Shown here in pieces: positions 22,364 through 33,559 of a stretch of DNA of 51,345 bases; positions within the stretch are counted from its first letter, which is position 1, and every line of letters starts with the position of its first letter. Under the pieces are notes generated by a model. It worked only from the letters and a program-made list of their open reading frames with translations. It searched no databases and was not told where the DNA came from. Position numbers and translations under genes: made by a program. The DNA is from Gnetum montanum. Taxonomy: Eukaryota > Streptophyta > Gnetopsida > Gnetales > Gnetaceae. Location: contig MNCI01009457.1 of the NCBI GenBank assembly GCA_015680685.1, positions 500,852-552,196 on the forward strand, written 5' to 3'.

Positions 22364-24020
22364 CAATCCATATGGCTTCTTCATTTTTCTATTTTTTGTT
22401 TTCCACATTTTTGATTTTACAAGTTAATAATTTAACAAATTTTTGATTTTCAATTTCTTCCATTTTTGCCATTTTTTTGTTTTACATCATTGTTAGTATA
22501 TTTGAACCTTTCTTGATTATTTTACACCTTTTTATATAATTTACCTTGGTTTTTTTTGTTTTAGTATGAATTTTCATCATTTTTGCTAATAAAAGTGTTT
22601 TATTATCATAGGACACAATGCCACTATTGTTATTTATTAACAATGGCTTATGCTTAATGTTGTGATTGTCAATGTTTGGTTTTTATTCTTGAATTTTGAT
22701 GTCTAATGACTATGACATGGTTTATTTTTCATGGAATAGGTAGTGAGTCCACGTCATTTGCCCATCCAAAAAAATTTATGATTTTCCTTATTCTGGAAAT
22801 TTGAGATCCCTTCCATTAAAGAAACTTTTAATCAATTAATGACCTTTGTAGTTCCAAATTTGGGAAGGATTCAAAGGTTTGTAGAGGGTGTGACTTCAAG
22901 GAGACTCAATACTCTTTGTACTCTTCTACTTGGTTGAGTGCCTAAGTGTTTTTCATGGACTTCTTATCGTTCCATTTCAACCACTACTAGGAAGTCAAAT
23001 AAAGTCTTTACATGGTGTGGTTTCTATCTAAAAATTCAAGGAAAAAAAACATGATGGGAATTCAAAGCATACATCTTAGACAAATAAATAGGCTACAAGC
23101 ACTAGTTATGAGACTAGAAAGACATGCATCCATGCCTGAAGGTTCCCTCTAACTAAGGTCCTCTCTCACTTCCTACTTCTCTTTTCTTCTTTTAATGGAA
23201 TGGTAGTTGTTTTGTGGAAGCACTCCCTTGTCTCAAGGGTGTGGATTGGTCTTAGAGTGGTGATGCAAAGTCAGTGATAGTAGTTGGTTTTGGTTTGGAC
23301 TAAGAATGGATTTTCTCAGGTCATTTTAAACACAAACTCTACAAGGGACTTTTTATGACCTCAATTCAGGATTCCATTCCACCTTCTCAGTCATCCATCC
23401 ATACTACCATACCTCACCTCACTGCCAAGTTCTATGTTATGCTCTATGTCTTAGTTTGATGTGTTTTAATTCTTGGATAGATTCGTTTTGATTAGTCCTT
23501 ACCTTTTCATGAACATTAATCAACTGTGGGTCCCACAGACTCCTTAGTTGAGGTTATGCAAGGGAAATAAGGGCATGAGCTAGCTATGGGGAGGACCCAG
23601 TTGCATATCTCTTGGTTTGGTTAGTTAAGTTCCTTACCTTAGACATTGCTACAATCCTATCTTTCGCATATTCCATTGTGCAACTCACTGTGTACTCCTT
23701 GATCTCTCATTTTCTACCCTCTTTCTTCATTTTCTTAATTTTATCAATTTTTAGGACTTCAACACCCTCTTCTCATATTTTCATCATGTTTGTGACTATT
23801 TGGGCTTTCATTTGACCCTAATTTTGTTCAAAATATCTTTGTAATTTTCAAGTTTTTACCAAGTCAACAAAAGCCAATGGTGGTTAATAGCTATGTTGAC
23901 GAGGCCTTGTCAACGTAGCTGACTGTGTCAATGAGGCCTCGTCGGTGCATCATAAAAACTCTATACATATTGCCGCAAACTTTGAAGTTTTTATCATTTG
24001 CTTCATAATTTTAGGGACAT
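22364..24020 (+). other. Element P: non-coding region after pol
   Basis: Homologous to O 225-1650 and Q 7831-9200. Contains the conserved block (23100-23160) and T-rich stretches. At 23890-23970 there is a U3-like module and TATA box, described separately. No supported gene. Confidence 0.7.
23890..23968 (+). promoter_or_regulatory. Element P: internal U3-like module with TATA box
   Basis: TGTTGACGAGGCCTTGTCAA, TCAATGAGGCCTCGTC and GGTGCATCAT occur within 60 bp, followed by CTATACAT (23961-23968). The same words (GAGGCCTCATTGA, TCAATGAGGCC, GATGCATCA) stand just above the TATA box in both LTRs of P (about 16265-16345 and 26360-26420). The shortened 3' ORF begins about 60 bp later. Either it is a promoter for that ORF or a relic of LTR DNA. 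Confidence 0.45.
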
Positions 24021-24026
24021 AGCTAG

Positions 24027-26140
24027 TCTATTTAGAGATCTAAAAACACCCTAAGAAAAATGAACATGGAAGGAAAACCCTGCCATTTTTGTGCCTCATC
24101 CAAAAACTCTACAAAAGGGTAGGAATCATTTGCAACACCAACGACACAATCAGACATGCTCCTTTGGCTTCATGACTTGAAATCATGAAAGATAAGACAC
24201 CTACCACAATTAAAGAAGAGGAGCAGCTACCACCTCCACCACCTACTTAAGAAATAATGCCAGAAGCCAATGTAGCCATTGAATGCTTATACAAAATATG
24301 AGAGTAAATCTTTCATGAGCAAGAGCTGGGTGTAGGGATGACTAGTGCAGACCCATCTGTGTATCGACCAACGATGAGTCACCTTAATGAGTTGGCTTGG
24401 ACAATTAGCCAGATGGAAAAGGATGGACCAATATTCTCTGCCCAATGAACATAGTTGCCCACAAGGTCTGATCCCAATGCTTGAGAGATGACGGTGTCAT
24501 TATCGCAACACCATTTATTTCTAGAAATCTTTCGGAATGATGCCTCCTTCTTGGTGCATTTGGAGAAAGTTGAAGGGGCCAGTGTAAAGGTGAAGGGTAA
24601 GAGACTGTAGCTAAAGTAGTTGCTGACTGCATCATTCAAGTGCTTAATGCACCTGCAGTGTTTGTACTAGACGTATTTGCACTTCAAGATGTGTAGAAAT
24701 CTACAAGCATGGTTAGTAGAAGATTGAGTGTAGCCCATCATGAAGAAGTGTTAGATCTATTAGTAGTGATCAAGCAACTGATTCTAGATATCTTTGATTT
24801 TTTAGATAACATCACTACAACCCAATCAAAACTACTGAAAGTAAGGGGCAACTGCATCATCTTGGAGGATAAACTTAAAATAGCTGAAGCAAAGAATCAA
24901 CGATTGGCCATGGAGGTTGCTTAACTATGTGCCTATCTTGCTAATCCTGCACTCCTCAACCCGACAATAACTAGAGATGAAGCCTTTCAACAACTTTAGC
25001 AAAGACCAAAACAAGGTGAGGAAGAATCTGTGATAGCCATCTTCAACTAGTCTGTGGCAAAAGTAAAGACCTAATTGATTCAGAAGAACTTGGTTTAGAT
25101 GCGTTAGGAGAATGAGGCATTGATCGTAGACAATCATCGCCTATGTAATATTGATGCCTAAAAAGAAAAATGTAGGAATTCATTCATCAACAGTAGGAGT
25201 AGCTAGCTAGGGTGAATATTGAATTGAGGAAATTGACCACAGAATATCAAAATCTGTTTATGGAGGAAGTTTGTGCCTTACGCTAGAAGTTTTCCATTGA
25301 GATTACTGCCTAGAAAAATGAAGCTTTTAAGTTTGAAAGAGTTAAAATCACTATAGAGACCAGGTTGACTTTTGGAAGAACGTAAATGAGAAGCACATCC
25401 AAATGGCAAAGGTAAAAGTAAACGAAGCCCTCTAGCAACTCCAACAAGGAGTAGAAGTATGATAGTCCATCATTGATGGGATTGATGCTTGTAATAAAGT
25501 GGAGATTCACCTAAGGAAGTTGTAGATTGAAGAGATGATAGAATACATGGAGTTGACCAATCTACGCTATGCAAACTTGGCAATGTTGAGTGTCAAACAA
25601 CCACAGTTAGAGTTGGAAAAAAAGTGGTTAGCTCATATTTGCTATACAAGGTAGAGTTTAATTACCATAAAGACACCAAGTAGGAAATTGAGACTATAAA
25701 TGCTGAACTCGAAGTTCTTAGAGCACGATTCATGGATCAATGATCAACTGCTAAGAACTTGGCCAAAAGAATGAATGATTACCAAGAGCTGAAGGATGCA
25801 TTTAGAGCATTCAACATTGAATGCAAACAATTCACTACTTGGTTTATCAACGCAAAGGAGCTCTTTTCAGTAATCCCATGTCCTTGGGATGTGCTCGTTC
25901 CAACCAACATTGGTGAAGTTGCATGCATGGTGCATGATTCTAGAAGTAAGGAAGAGAAAATGAAAGTAGTGCTAGATGCTTTTTGGCTTTCACCAAAAGT
26001 TGTAGTAGTAGTAGGATAGCCACAACTACCTTGAGCGTCGCACATTCTCGAAGCTGGTGAAGGTCCCTCAGAACCTTAGGATCCACCACCTTCGGGGATT
26101 GTCTGACCTTCTCCACCAACTTCATGGCATCAGAGGGCAT
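24027..26140 (+). pseudogene. Element P: 3' ORF lacking its N-terminal half
   Basis: Begins abruptly at KKNEHGRKTLPFLCLIQKLY; the head and globular part found in Q and M are absent, and the internal TATA box is only about 60 bp away, so a deletion joined promoter and ORF. Pro-rich LPPPPPT and YRPTMSHLNELAWTISQME follow. The long coiled-coil part includes LVVIKQLILDIFDFLDNITT (about 24750-24815) and LEDKLKIAEAKNQRLAMEVA. Near 25765-25935: MNDYQELKDAFRAFNIECKQ, then a Trp-Phe-Ile-Asn-Ala stretch. Stops are TAG and TAA; I noticed no TGA in the aligned parts. Confidence 0.65.
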
Positions 26141-26333
26141 GTTTTCCAAGTTTGAAGAGTCACGTCATGGTGTTCAATTTTGAGTCATGAACACCATAAT
26201 TTTTGTAATTGTTTGATTTGTACACTCAAGCACTTAGTTTAGTTTATTTAGTCTTATTTTGTTAAGATTCAAACAATAATCCCATACCTTCTCAATTTTA
26301 TAAAGGAACTCAAGGGCAAGTTTTCATTCAATT

Positions 26334-26342
26334 GTAGGGGTA
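26334..26342 (+). other. Element P: polypurine tract
   Basis: GTAGGGGTA immediately before TGATGAGTC of the 3' LTR. Confidence 0.7.
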
Positions 26343-27214
26343 TGATGAGTCGTGATTTGGTTGCATTGACAAGGCCCTGTCAACGCATGCAATGATGCAT
26401 CAACAAGGCCCCATCAACTTAGGGACCACTTTTCAACTATAAATACGTAGTTACTAATTGCATTTGCGGCAATGAGATTTTAGTAGTCGCAAAAATCTTG
26501 CAGTTTTTACATTCAAAAGTTAGAATATTTCTCCTGAGTGCTCGTAGCAGTAGTAATTGAGTGTACGGATCTTTATTTTAGCATGATAGTGTGTGTAGCA
26601 ATAAAGACAAGCTTTCTAATAAACCTTCCAGCATTTTGGATAGATTAAATATTTCATTTATGCATTTAATTTTTTTGATCAATTATTCAATGTTTTCTAG
26701 TAATTAAGCTAACTAAAATAATTAAGCGAGATAAGCTAGATAAATTAAATACATAAGTACGACCACTTCGAGCATAACATGTATTCACTTGGTAATCCCA
26801 ATAGTGTTATTGCTTGGTACACCTAGTAGCGTAGTGCTGGGTAACCCAACATTGTATGCGTGGGTTCAGGATGTGTATGGAAAGTGGAAATGAATGCTTA
26901 TGTTAGGATTAGTTAGAGACCAATTAGTTAGTTAATTTAGATTAGTAATTAAATTACTCTTTATCACTATTTCTCTTCAAGCACCCAGAAACATAAAACA
27001 TAAAATGATAAAAATGATATGCCTCAATTACTCTTAACGACACCATTATGCTTCACAAGTGTAATTAGGGAGACAACAAATGACCTTAGGGCAAGGTTCA
27101 CTTCCTAGAAGACTAGTGTATTGAAAATTGTAAAGTCTATAGAATTAGACTGAATCATGCATGAATGCTTTGTGATTCATATGGTTGGGCATAGGGGTAC
27201 CTCGCTGCTCATCA
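26343..27214 (+). repeat. Element P: 3' LTR
   Basis: 872 bp, TGATGAGTC to GCTCATCA. It aligns with 16247-17145 throughout. TATA box CTATAAATACG (about 26440), polyadenylation-like AATAAAGACAAGC (about 26600). The U3 words GACAAGGCCCTGTCAACGC and ATGATGCATCAACAAGGCC correspond to those in the 5' copy. Confidence 0.88.
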
Positions 27215-27983
27215 CCTACCTTCTCTTTAAATCTTCTTTGGATTTCTAGAAAGAGTAGATGAGCAATGTTTGCTTGGAATTTCCCCATGAGGATGATGCT
27301 TCCTCTTACAACATAGGTGAAAATATTATTTAATTTCTTAGTGAGAAAAATATAATAAGTCCTGATCTTGAAATATGCCTTCTCTTCAGTAGATAATTCA
27401 CTATGTTCTTTAGTTACTTTACCATAAGCCCTTTGTAGCCATAACTTCTTGGCATCTGTATCATATCTTGTTGATATTTGTGCAATGTTTACTCTAACAT
27501 TTGGAAGATTCAATGCCTTTACACTTGCTTCAATTGAATATTGTGAGTTCCTCAATTTTGGTTGTGGCATCATCTTATTTATTTTTTCTAGAATTGGTAG
27601 ACTTCCCCTAAGTACCATTTGCCAATGTATGATAGAGTTGGCCAAAGAGGAGAATCTTGGAGTTTCTCTCGATTGTTGGCAAGTGAAAACTCCATAAATG
27701 GTTCGAAGTTGAGTTCCACAATGACTATGGACATGATAAAATTCTCCTGAATAGCTTGGAGACATTTACTTGGTAGCTTGAGGTGTTGTTCCTACTCTTG
27801 AACTGGTGGTGCTTCAACCTTAGCTTGTGCAGAATGTTCAATCACAAGTGTTTGCCGATGAATGCTAAAGGACTAAGCCTCTTACTGAGCTTGTGGATTC
27901 TATTCTCTATCTTGTTCCCTTCCTCTGGGTTTCTTACCCCTTTGCTGTGAGGGTCCTTCAACTGTGGATCTTTTAAGATCCAT
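27215..27983 (-). pseudogene. Element M: 3' ORF, N-terminal part
   Basis: ATG at 27983-27981 on the minus strand opens MDLKRSTVEGPSQQRGKKPR, matching the basic head of Q (MTSKRGPQ...). A Gln-rich stretch with TAG codons follows. Then YSIEASVKALNLPNVRVNIA, KLWLQRAYGKVTKEHSE and AYFKIRTYYIFLTKKLNNIF, up to FLEIQRRFKEKVG, where P cuts in. All of this aligns with Q 9784-10600. M is the best copy of the globular part: over 160 codons are open. The continuation is at 16246 and below. Confidence 0.7.
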
Positions 27984-28542
27984 TTGCAATCAGAAAGGAT
28001 TTATTTAAGATTATCTGAGGATTTCAAATAAGTTCCTAATGATTCATAATCCTTTCTTAGATTTTTGGATTCAATCAAAATTTATCTTATTACTACTTTT
28101 TAGTTCTTATTGGGAATGCAGAGTTAGAAAAACTTCAAAAAGAAACCCTTATTTGTTGTATCTTTTAATTGTTATGACCTCTCACAGTTATTATTTTCTC
28201 ACTTATTATGTATTCGAATGGGTAATTAGGAGGAGTGATTAAGTTTATTAACTCTTATTCAATTATTTGATCAAGATTTAATCGATTGTTATTATTCTTA
28301 TCCTTAATGTACTCTTCCAAGTGTTAGAAAAATTTGCTCAAATCACACAAAATATGTGTAGCACTCTCCCACATGACTAAGATGATTGTCCTATGATCAA
28401 GAGGGTTCAAGAATCACAAAAATTGGAGCTACAATGAGGAAGTTATGAAGAATGGAAGTTTGGTTGCAAAAGGGTTAGAAAAATAGCATGAACTCCCTAT
28501 GGATCAAATGATAAGAATGAGAAATTTCTAACACCTCACGTG

Positions 28543-28690
28543 TATATATAGATTTTTGTGATAGAAACATTGTATATATGACATCATAGTTGCAACATAT
28601 TAGGACCTAATACATTGTAGCTACGACATCACCATCAAAAGAATTTGAGATTTTGACCAACTTTTGATGGAAAAATTGAGTAAAATGAAT
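28543..28690 (-). promoter_or_regulatory. Element M: internal U3-like module and TATA box ahead of the 3' ORF
   Basis: On the minus strand GATGTCGTAGCTACAATGTA, then TTAGGTCCTA, then CTATATATAC (28551-28542), with CACGTG overlapping the last base (28537-28542). M's own LTR reads GATATCGTAGCTG and ACAATGTAATGGGTCCTA above its TATA box. The latter matches the internal copy at 16 of 18 bases. The start codon at 27983 is 560 bp downstream. This is either a promoter for the 3' ORF built from LTR sequence, or an old LTR scrap. Confidence 0.5.
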
Positions 28691-29232
28691 AGTTTGAAAG
28701 ATTCAGAAGTGGTTTAGAGGATCTTTAAGTAAGGATGATGCTCAAAAGATGAGAATTTAGCATTAAAAGTACATGAAACAAGGAATCTTAGGCAAAGTAA
28801 GTTGATTAGATTTATTTGGAATGGTTGGTGGGAATTGCCAAAGTTATGATTAGCTATGAGTGGTTAGGAATGTAAGAATGATGATTTAAGTGTTTTAGAG
28901 ACACAAGATGACATGGAATTGATCATTAGGTATGAAGCACAAGTGTTATACAAGTAAATCCTTCCTAGAGTAAGCTCTATCTCTTACTGCCCTTGTATAA
29001 CCGCACCTACAAGTGTTTATAGGCACTCAAGGAATTGGATGTAAAACATGCATATCTTCCAAAACACACATGTTAATATAGCCTTGATGAGAAAATAATA
29101 CTATATTATAAAAAATCATTAAAGTATAATTACATATAATAGTGAGGTGGAATGGAAGTAGCAGGGACTATAAAAAATGGGACATGAGATGTTTTACCAT
29201 AGGCATAATGAATTTTGGGTATAATATATGGC

Positions 29233-29336
29233 TAAAGTAATCATTAACCTTTCTTTCCAAGATTCAAACCAAGTCCATACCACNTTAAAGTAATCATTAA
29301 CCTTTCTTTCCAAGATTCAAACCAAGTCCATACCAC
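29233..29336. repeat. 51-bp direct duplication around a single N (likely assembly fault)
   Basis: 29233-29283 and 29286-29336 are identical over 51 bp and flank the ambiguous base at 29284. Everything around is diverged old repeat, so an exact copy next to an N points to two contig ends that overlapped and were joined without merging. Confidence 0.75.
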
Positions 29337-29475
29337 TTACCAATGACATCACCTTATATCATCTCAACACTGAAAACCACAAGACAACCATAACTGTAAG
29401 GAGTATTAACACTTGGCAATAAAGTTCAAGGAAGTAGTTTATTAATAGCACATTTTATTGTTTTTAAATAAGACT

Positions 29476-29712
29476 TGGCCATTGGATAGAGGAATGCCTT
29501 CATGTATGGATAACATGTCTCTCTAGCCCCATAACCAATGCGAATCCAAGAAACATTGAAATTTCTAAGAAGTCATCTACCTTCATGCATGGGTAATATG
29601 TCTTTCTAGTGGAAACTTCAAAAAAATTTATTTTGTGCATTTATTTTGTTATTATTGTATCAACCTTACCAAAGGACTACCTTTAAGCATGAGTAATATG
29701 TCTTTTTAGCGA
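29476..29712 (-). repeat. Element M: triplicated conserved block
   Basis: Minus-strand copies of the type GAAAGACATATTACCCATGC followed by TGAAGG lie at about 29672-29712, 29577-29612 and 29476-29545. Only the last also has the neighbouring GCATTGGTTATGGGGCTAG part seen in O, P and Q. The spacing is irregular, about 70-100 bp. Confidence 0.6.
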
Positions 29713-30298
29713 CACGGAAAGGTAGTAATTATTTTAGACATACTTCCATTTTTTGTTTGATCTCAAGTAAATATTACAACTTAACAATAGGGTAAGACTT
29801 ATAGTAGCAGCTTAGAGAATCCACAAATACCCTTGATGTCACACTCTTTTCATTTCCTCTTGGTTCTTCATTTTTCTATCTAGGCATAATGATCACAGAT
29901 TTATTTTAGTTTTATTATAGAAAGAATATTATTATGTCCATGGTAAGAACCTCATATTATTGGAAATGAGAGGATGGATGATGTGGTATCACTGTATATA
30001 GAATCAATTTTCAACGATTTGATAATCTAGGATCAAATTCACTTTATTGGGACTACATCTTGATTTATTCCTTTGCAGTTTATTAGAGAAATCAACAAAA
30101 ATATGTACAAGAGAGATGATGAAAAATTGTAGAAAAATGATAAGAATAGAAAAGGTAGAAAAATATCAAAGAATAAAAAATGATCCAAAAGAAATAGAAA
30201 GAGGATAAAAGAATGGAAAAGTTATGAAAGAACATGAAAATTGGTAAGAAAGGTAAAAAAGGTAAAAATTAGAAAAATGTCAGGAGGAAAACTCATGC

Positions 30299-31807
30299 CT
30301 AAGTGTCAAATTTGACACCCCCATGATTATCATGAGAAGTGGATATCTAGAAGATGGAATGGAGAGTAAATTTCTTTGTGGATAGGGTAGAGTCCTTTAG
30401 AGAGTAAGGAAAGTTATGGTATGGGTTGACTTGTAGAATACTAATAAGAATTAGCGTCTGTGGGGTTGTTGGGTGATAGATCTACATGGTTCCAAATTGG
30501 TACGTAGTATGGATGATATATGGTCCTTCCCATAAGGTTTGGAACTTAACCTTTTGTGAGACATGACTGGGATGATAGTACAGGACTTTATTGCCTAGCT
30601 TAATTAACACTTGTCTTATCCTAGCATCATGCCTACATTTAGAGTACTTTTTATGAATTTCTTTACTCATTTGGCCTACCAATCAATTTTCATCTAGAAT
30701 ATTGAGATTCATGAGACATTCTCTTTGAGCTAAGCTTAAATTGAGGTCAGGTGTACTGGCAGTAGAAAGGGTATTAACTTTTGCTTGGATTGATAACATG
30801 GGTAGTTTATTGTAAACTAACTCATATGGGAAATACCCTATAAGTAGTTTCTAGTTGGATTTATACGTCCATAGAAAATCGTTAATTTTCATGCTCCAAT
30901 CCTTCTTATAACAACTAACTATTCTAGTTAATATTTTTATGATCTCCCAATTAGTTACTTTTGCTTAACCATTTGCTTGGGGATGGCATGGTGTAGTTAG
31001 TTTGTGATTCATCCTAAGTTCTCACATTAATGTTTTGAGTGTAGCTTCTATAAAATGAGCCCCAATGTTGGATATAAGCAAGCATGGTACTCAAAATCTA
31101 GTTACGACATGTTGTTGAAAGAATTTAGCAGTTCTTTTTATTGTGTAATCCTAAAATGCAGTTACTTCTGCCCACTTTGTGCAATAATCAACTGTTACTA
31201 TAATGTGATGATTTCCATTTGATATTGGTATGATAGGGTCCATGAAGTCAATTCCTCACATTTCGAAATGTTCCAATGGTTGTATCCATTGTTATGGTCC
31301 TTCATTTCTAGTTGTTATCCTTCCATCTCTTTGACATCTTTCACAGGACTATGCAAAATGGTATGCATCCTTGAACATGACAGGCCAAAAGTAACCTACC
31401 ATAATCAATTTTAGTGTTGTCTTTCGCTATACTTAGTGACCACCACATGGTCCATCATGCACATCTTGTAGGACTTTTGGTTTACTCTCTTTTGAAATGC
31501 ACCATCTTATCAACCCATCAGTGCATATCTTGTAAAGGTTCCCATTGATTTTCATATATATTTTCACTTTATGAAGAAATTGTTTCTTATATTTCTTATT
31601 CCATTTTATAGGAAGTTCTTGTTTGGTAACATATGTTATGTAATAAATAAGCCATGAATTTGTTGAGTCTACAACCATTGCAATTTTGGTAAATAAGTTT
31701 TCATTAGGGAATTGATTTGATACTAGTTCATCATTCTCTTGGGATTCCAATCTTAGTCTCGATAAATGATTTTCTACCACATTTTCAGCTCCCTTCTTAT
31801 CAATCAT
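30299..31807 (-). pseudogene. Element M: integrase and end of pol
   Basis: On the minus strand: a link segment (ENVVENHLSRLRLESQENDE), LYKICTDGLIRWCISKESKP, HDGPCGGH of the zinc domain, then CERCQRDGRITT. Catalytic Asp in CGIDFMDPI (about 31250), a second region LISNIGAHFIEA (the expected DNG is now NIG), and HPQANG-AKVTNWEI where Glu would be expected. The tail reads ENWLVGQMSKEIHKKYSKCR and KVKFQTLWEGPYIIHTTYQF. It ends at a TAG (30301-30299). Two of three catalytic residues appear lost. Confidence 0.8.
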
Positions 31808-33060
31808 GGTAATGTAAAACTCTTGTAAGATAACTAGTCATCTTATCACTCTAGGATTAATCGTTGGTTTGTTCATTAAAAATCTAATGGTATTATGATT
31901 AGTGTGGACATAAACAGGGTACTCAAGCACATAACATCTAAATTTTTCAAATACATACACCACGACCATTAGCTTCTTTTCTATTGTGGTGTAGTTAATT
32001 TGTGCCCCAATAATGCTTCGCCTAACACAATGTATATGATAGGGTCTTTTTTGCTCATCTAGTTGCGTTAGTACTACTTCCAATGCATAGTTTGAAGCAT
32101 CTATGATAATGTGAAAGGGCTTTGATCAATTTAGAGCTCAAAGGATTCATGTCTTAGTTAATTTCTATTTTAAGGTCCCAAATGCTTTCTCACATTTCTC
32201 TATCCATAGAAATTATGCATCTTTCTTAGTTAGTTCCACTAGTGGTTTCGCAATCTTTGAGAAATTTCAATGAATCTTCTATTGTATCATGTATGTTCAA
32301 GAAATGATCTAACATCTTTGTCAATTTGTGACCTATGAGTGATGTTCTAGATGACCCTCATCTTCTTTGAATCTACCACTATTCCTTTGTGAGATACCTT
32401 GTGTCCCAAAATTATACCATCTTGAACCATTAAGTAGCTTTTTTGCCACATGAGCTTTAGATTAGTTTCTACACATGCTTTCAATACTTGCTCTAAATAG
32501 TGCAAATCTTGTTTAAAATCTAACTCATTTGTGGAGAAGTCGTCCATAAAGACTTCAATTCCATTGCCAATTTGATTCTAAAAGATGATGAGTACAAGTA
32601 TCTAAAACATAACGGGTGCATTATGCAAGCCAAAGGGCATTTGCTTGTATGCAAACGTGCCCTACAAATTGCTGAATGTGGTCTTTTCTTCGTCTTTTGG
32701 TGTAATGCGGATTTGATTTTAGCAACTATAGCCATCTAGAAAGATGTAATATTGGTGTCTTGGTATGGTATCTTAAACTTGGTCAACAATTGGCAAAGGG
32801 AATGGTTCTTAAATGTCATCATGTTTAATAATCTAACACAAACCCTCCACTTGCCACCTTTCTTTGGTACAATGACTAATGGGCTATCCCATTCACTATC
32901 TACTATTAGGTAGATGAATACTGCTTTCAATAGTTTTTCTAGATCTTTCTTAACAACTTTCTTAAGCCTTGGGTTCAACCTTCTTTGAGGTTGGCAGTGT
33001 GGTTTGATAGTTTAATCTATATAGATTTAATGTTGGTAGATGCGTGGACCAATTCTAGTG
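31808..33060 (-). pseudogene. Element M: reverse transcriptase and RNase H
   Basis: Minus strand: KKDLEKLLKAVFIYLI, SEWDSPLVIVPKKGGKWRVC and FKNHSLCQLLTKFKIPYQDT. The catalytic box is MDDFSTNELDF (about 32547-32515), then LKLMWQKSYLMVQDGIILGH and VSHKGIVVDSKKMRVI. RNase H is at 32083-31838: VVLTQLDEQKRPYHIH, TTIEKKLMVVVYVFEKFRCY and VYVHTNHNTIRFLMNK. The frame breaks near 32735 and 32120. Same lineage as P. Confidence 0.82.
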
Positions 33061-33559
33061 ATCTCATTATAGGACCATGTAAATGAAGTTGGCCATTTAT
33101 TTACCACTTTTAGTAATTTTCTCTTTTGTTCTTTGTCAATTATGGCATTTATAATTACCAATTTGTTATTGTTTAGAAAGGCATATCCAAGAATATCCAG
33201 TAGGGCTTTCAGTTCTAAGGGTTCTGGTTCATATGTCTCTTATATCTTTAATCTCCCCCATTTAATATCATCATCTTGATGTGATTCAATGTGAAGAGGT
33301 TGTCATTTTAGCTATTCTAACTAATCAATTTCTTTCACATAGGCACTTGTTATTTTATTTGTCGATTCCATGCACATATTGAATGTGGTTTTCTCTTCAG
33401 TTATTAGCCACTATGTTCCTTCTTATTGAGTGGCTACTGCATATAGGCAATTTTGTATACACGTCTTCTATACATCCATTGCATGCTATGATGGCATTAT
33501 CTTTACTCTGGTTTAAATTTTCTGCACAAAATTGCTCCCATTATCACTGTATGCAATAC

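Larger units (their letters stand above)
16247..27214 (+). mobile_element. Element P: complete Athila-type Ty3/gypsy retrotransposon, plus strand, inside the M 3' ORF
   Basis: LTR 16247-17145, primer site, gag, protease, RT, RNase H, integrase ending 22363, non-coding region, shortened 3' ORF, polypurine tract, LTR 26343-27214; about 10.97 kb. The flanks CTTGC (16242-16246) and CCTAC (27215-27219) look like a 5-bp target duplication with two transitions. The two halves of M's 3' ORF rejoin across this point. The RT motif FMDDF and the sequence around it are of Athila type, and there is no chromodomain. In a hand-aligned stretch of about 140 bp the LTRs differ at roughly one base in ten, so the insertion is old. 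Confidence 0.88.
27984..30298 (-). other. Element M: non-coding region between pol and the 3' ORF
   Basis: No gene. On the minus strand it has A-rich tracts just after pol (plus 30100-30290), three copies of the conserved block (29476-29712), a duplicated 51 bp around an N (29233-29336), and an internal promoter-like region (28537-28690). Elsewhere I see nothing. Confidence 0.65.

Noticed and set aside
16247-26140. Alternative genetic code (TAR = Gln) as an explanation of the stops
   Set aside because: The caleosin gene and the plant context use the standard code; the elements also have frameshifts and lost catalytic residues, so they are simply decayed.
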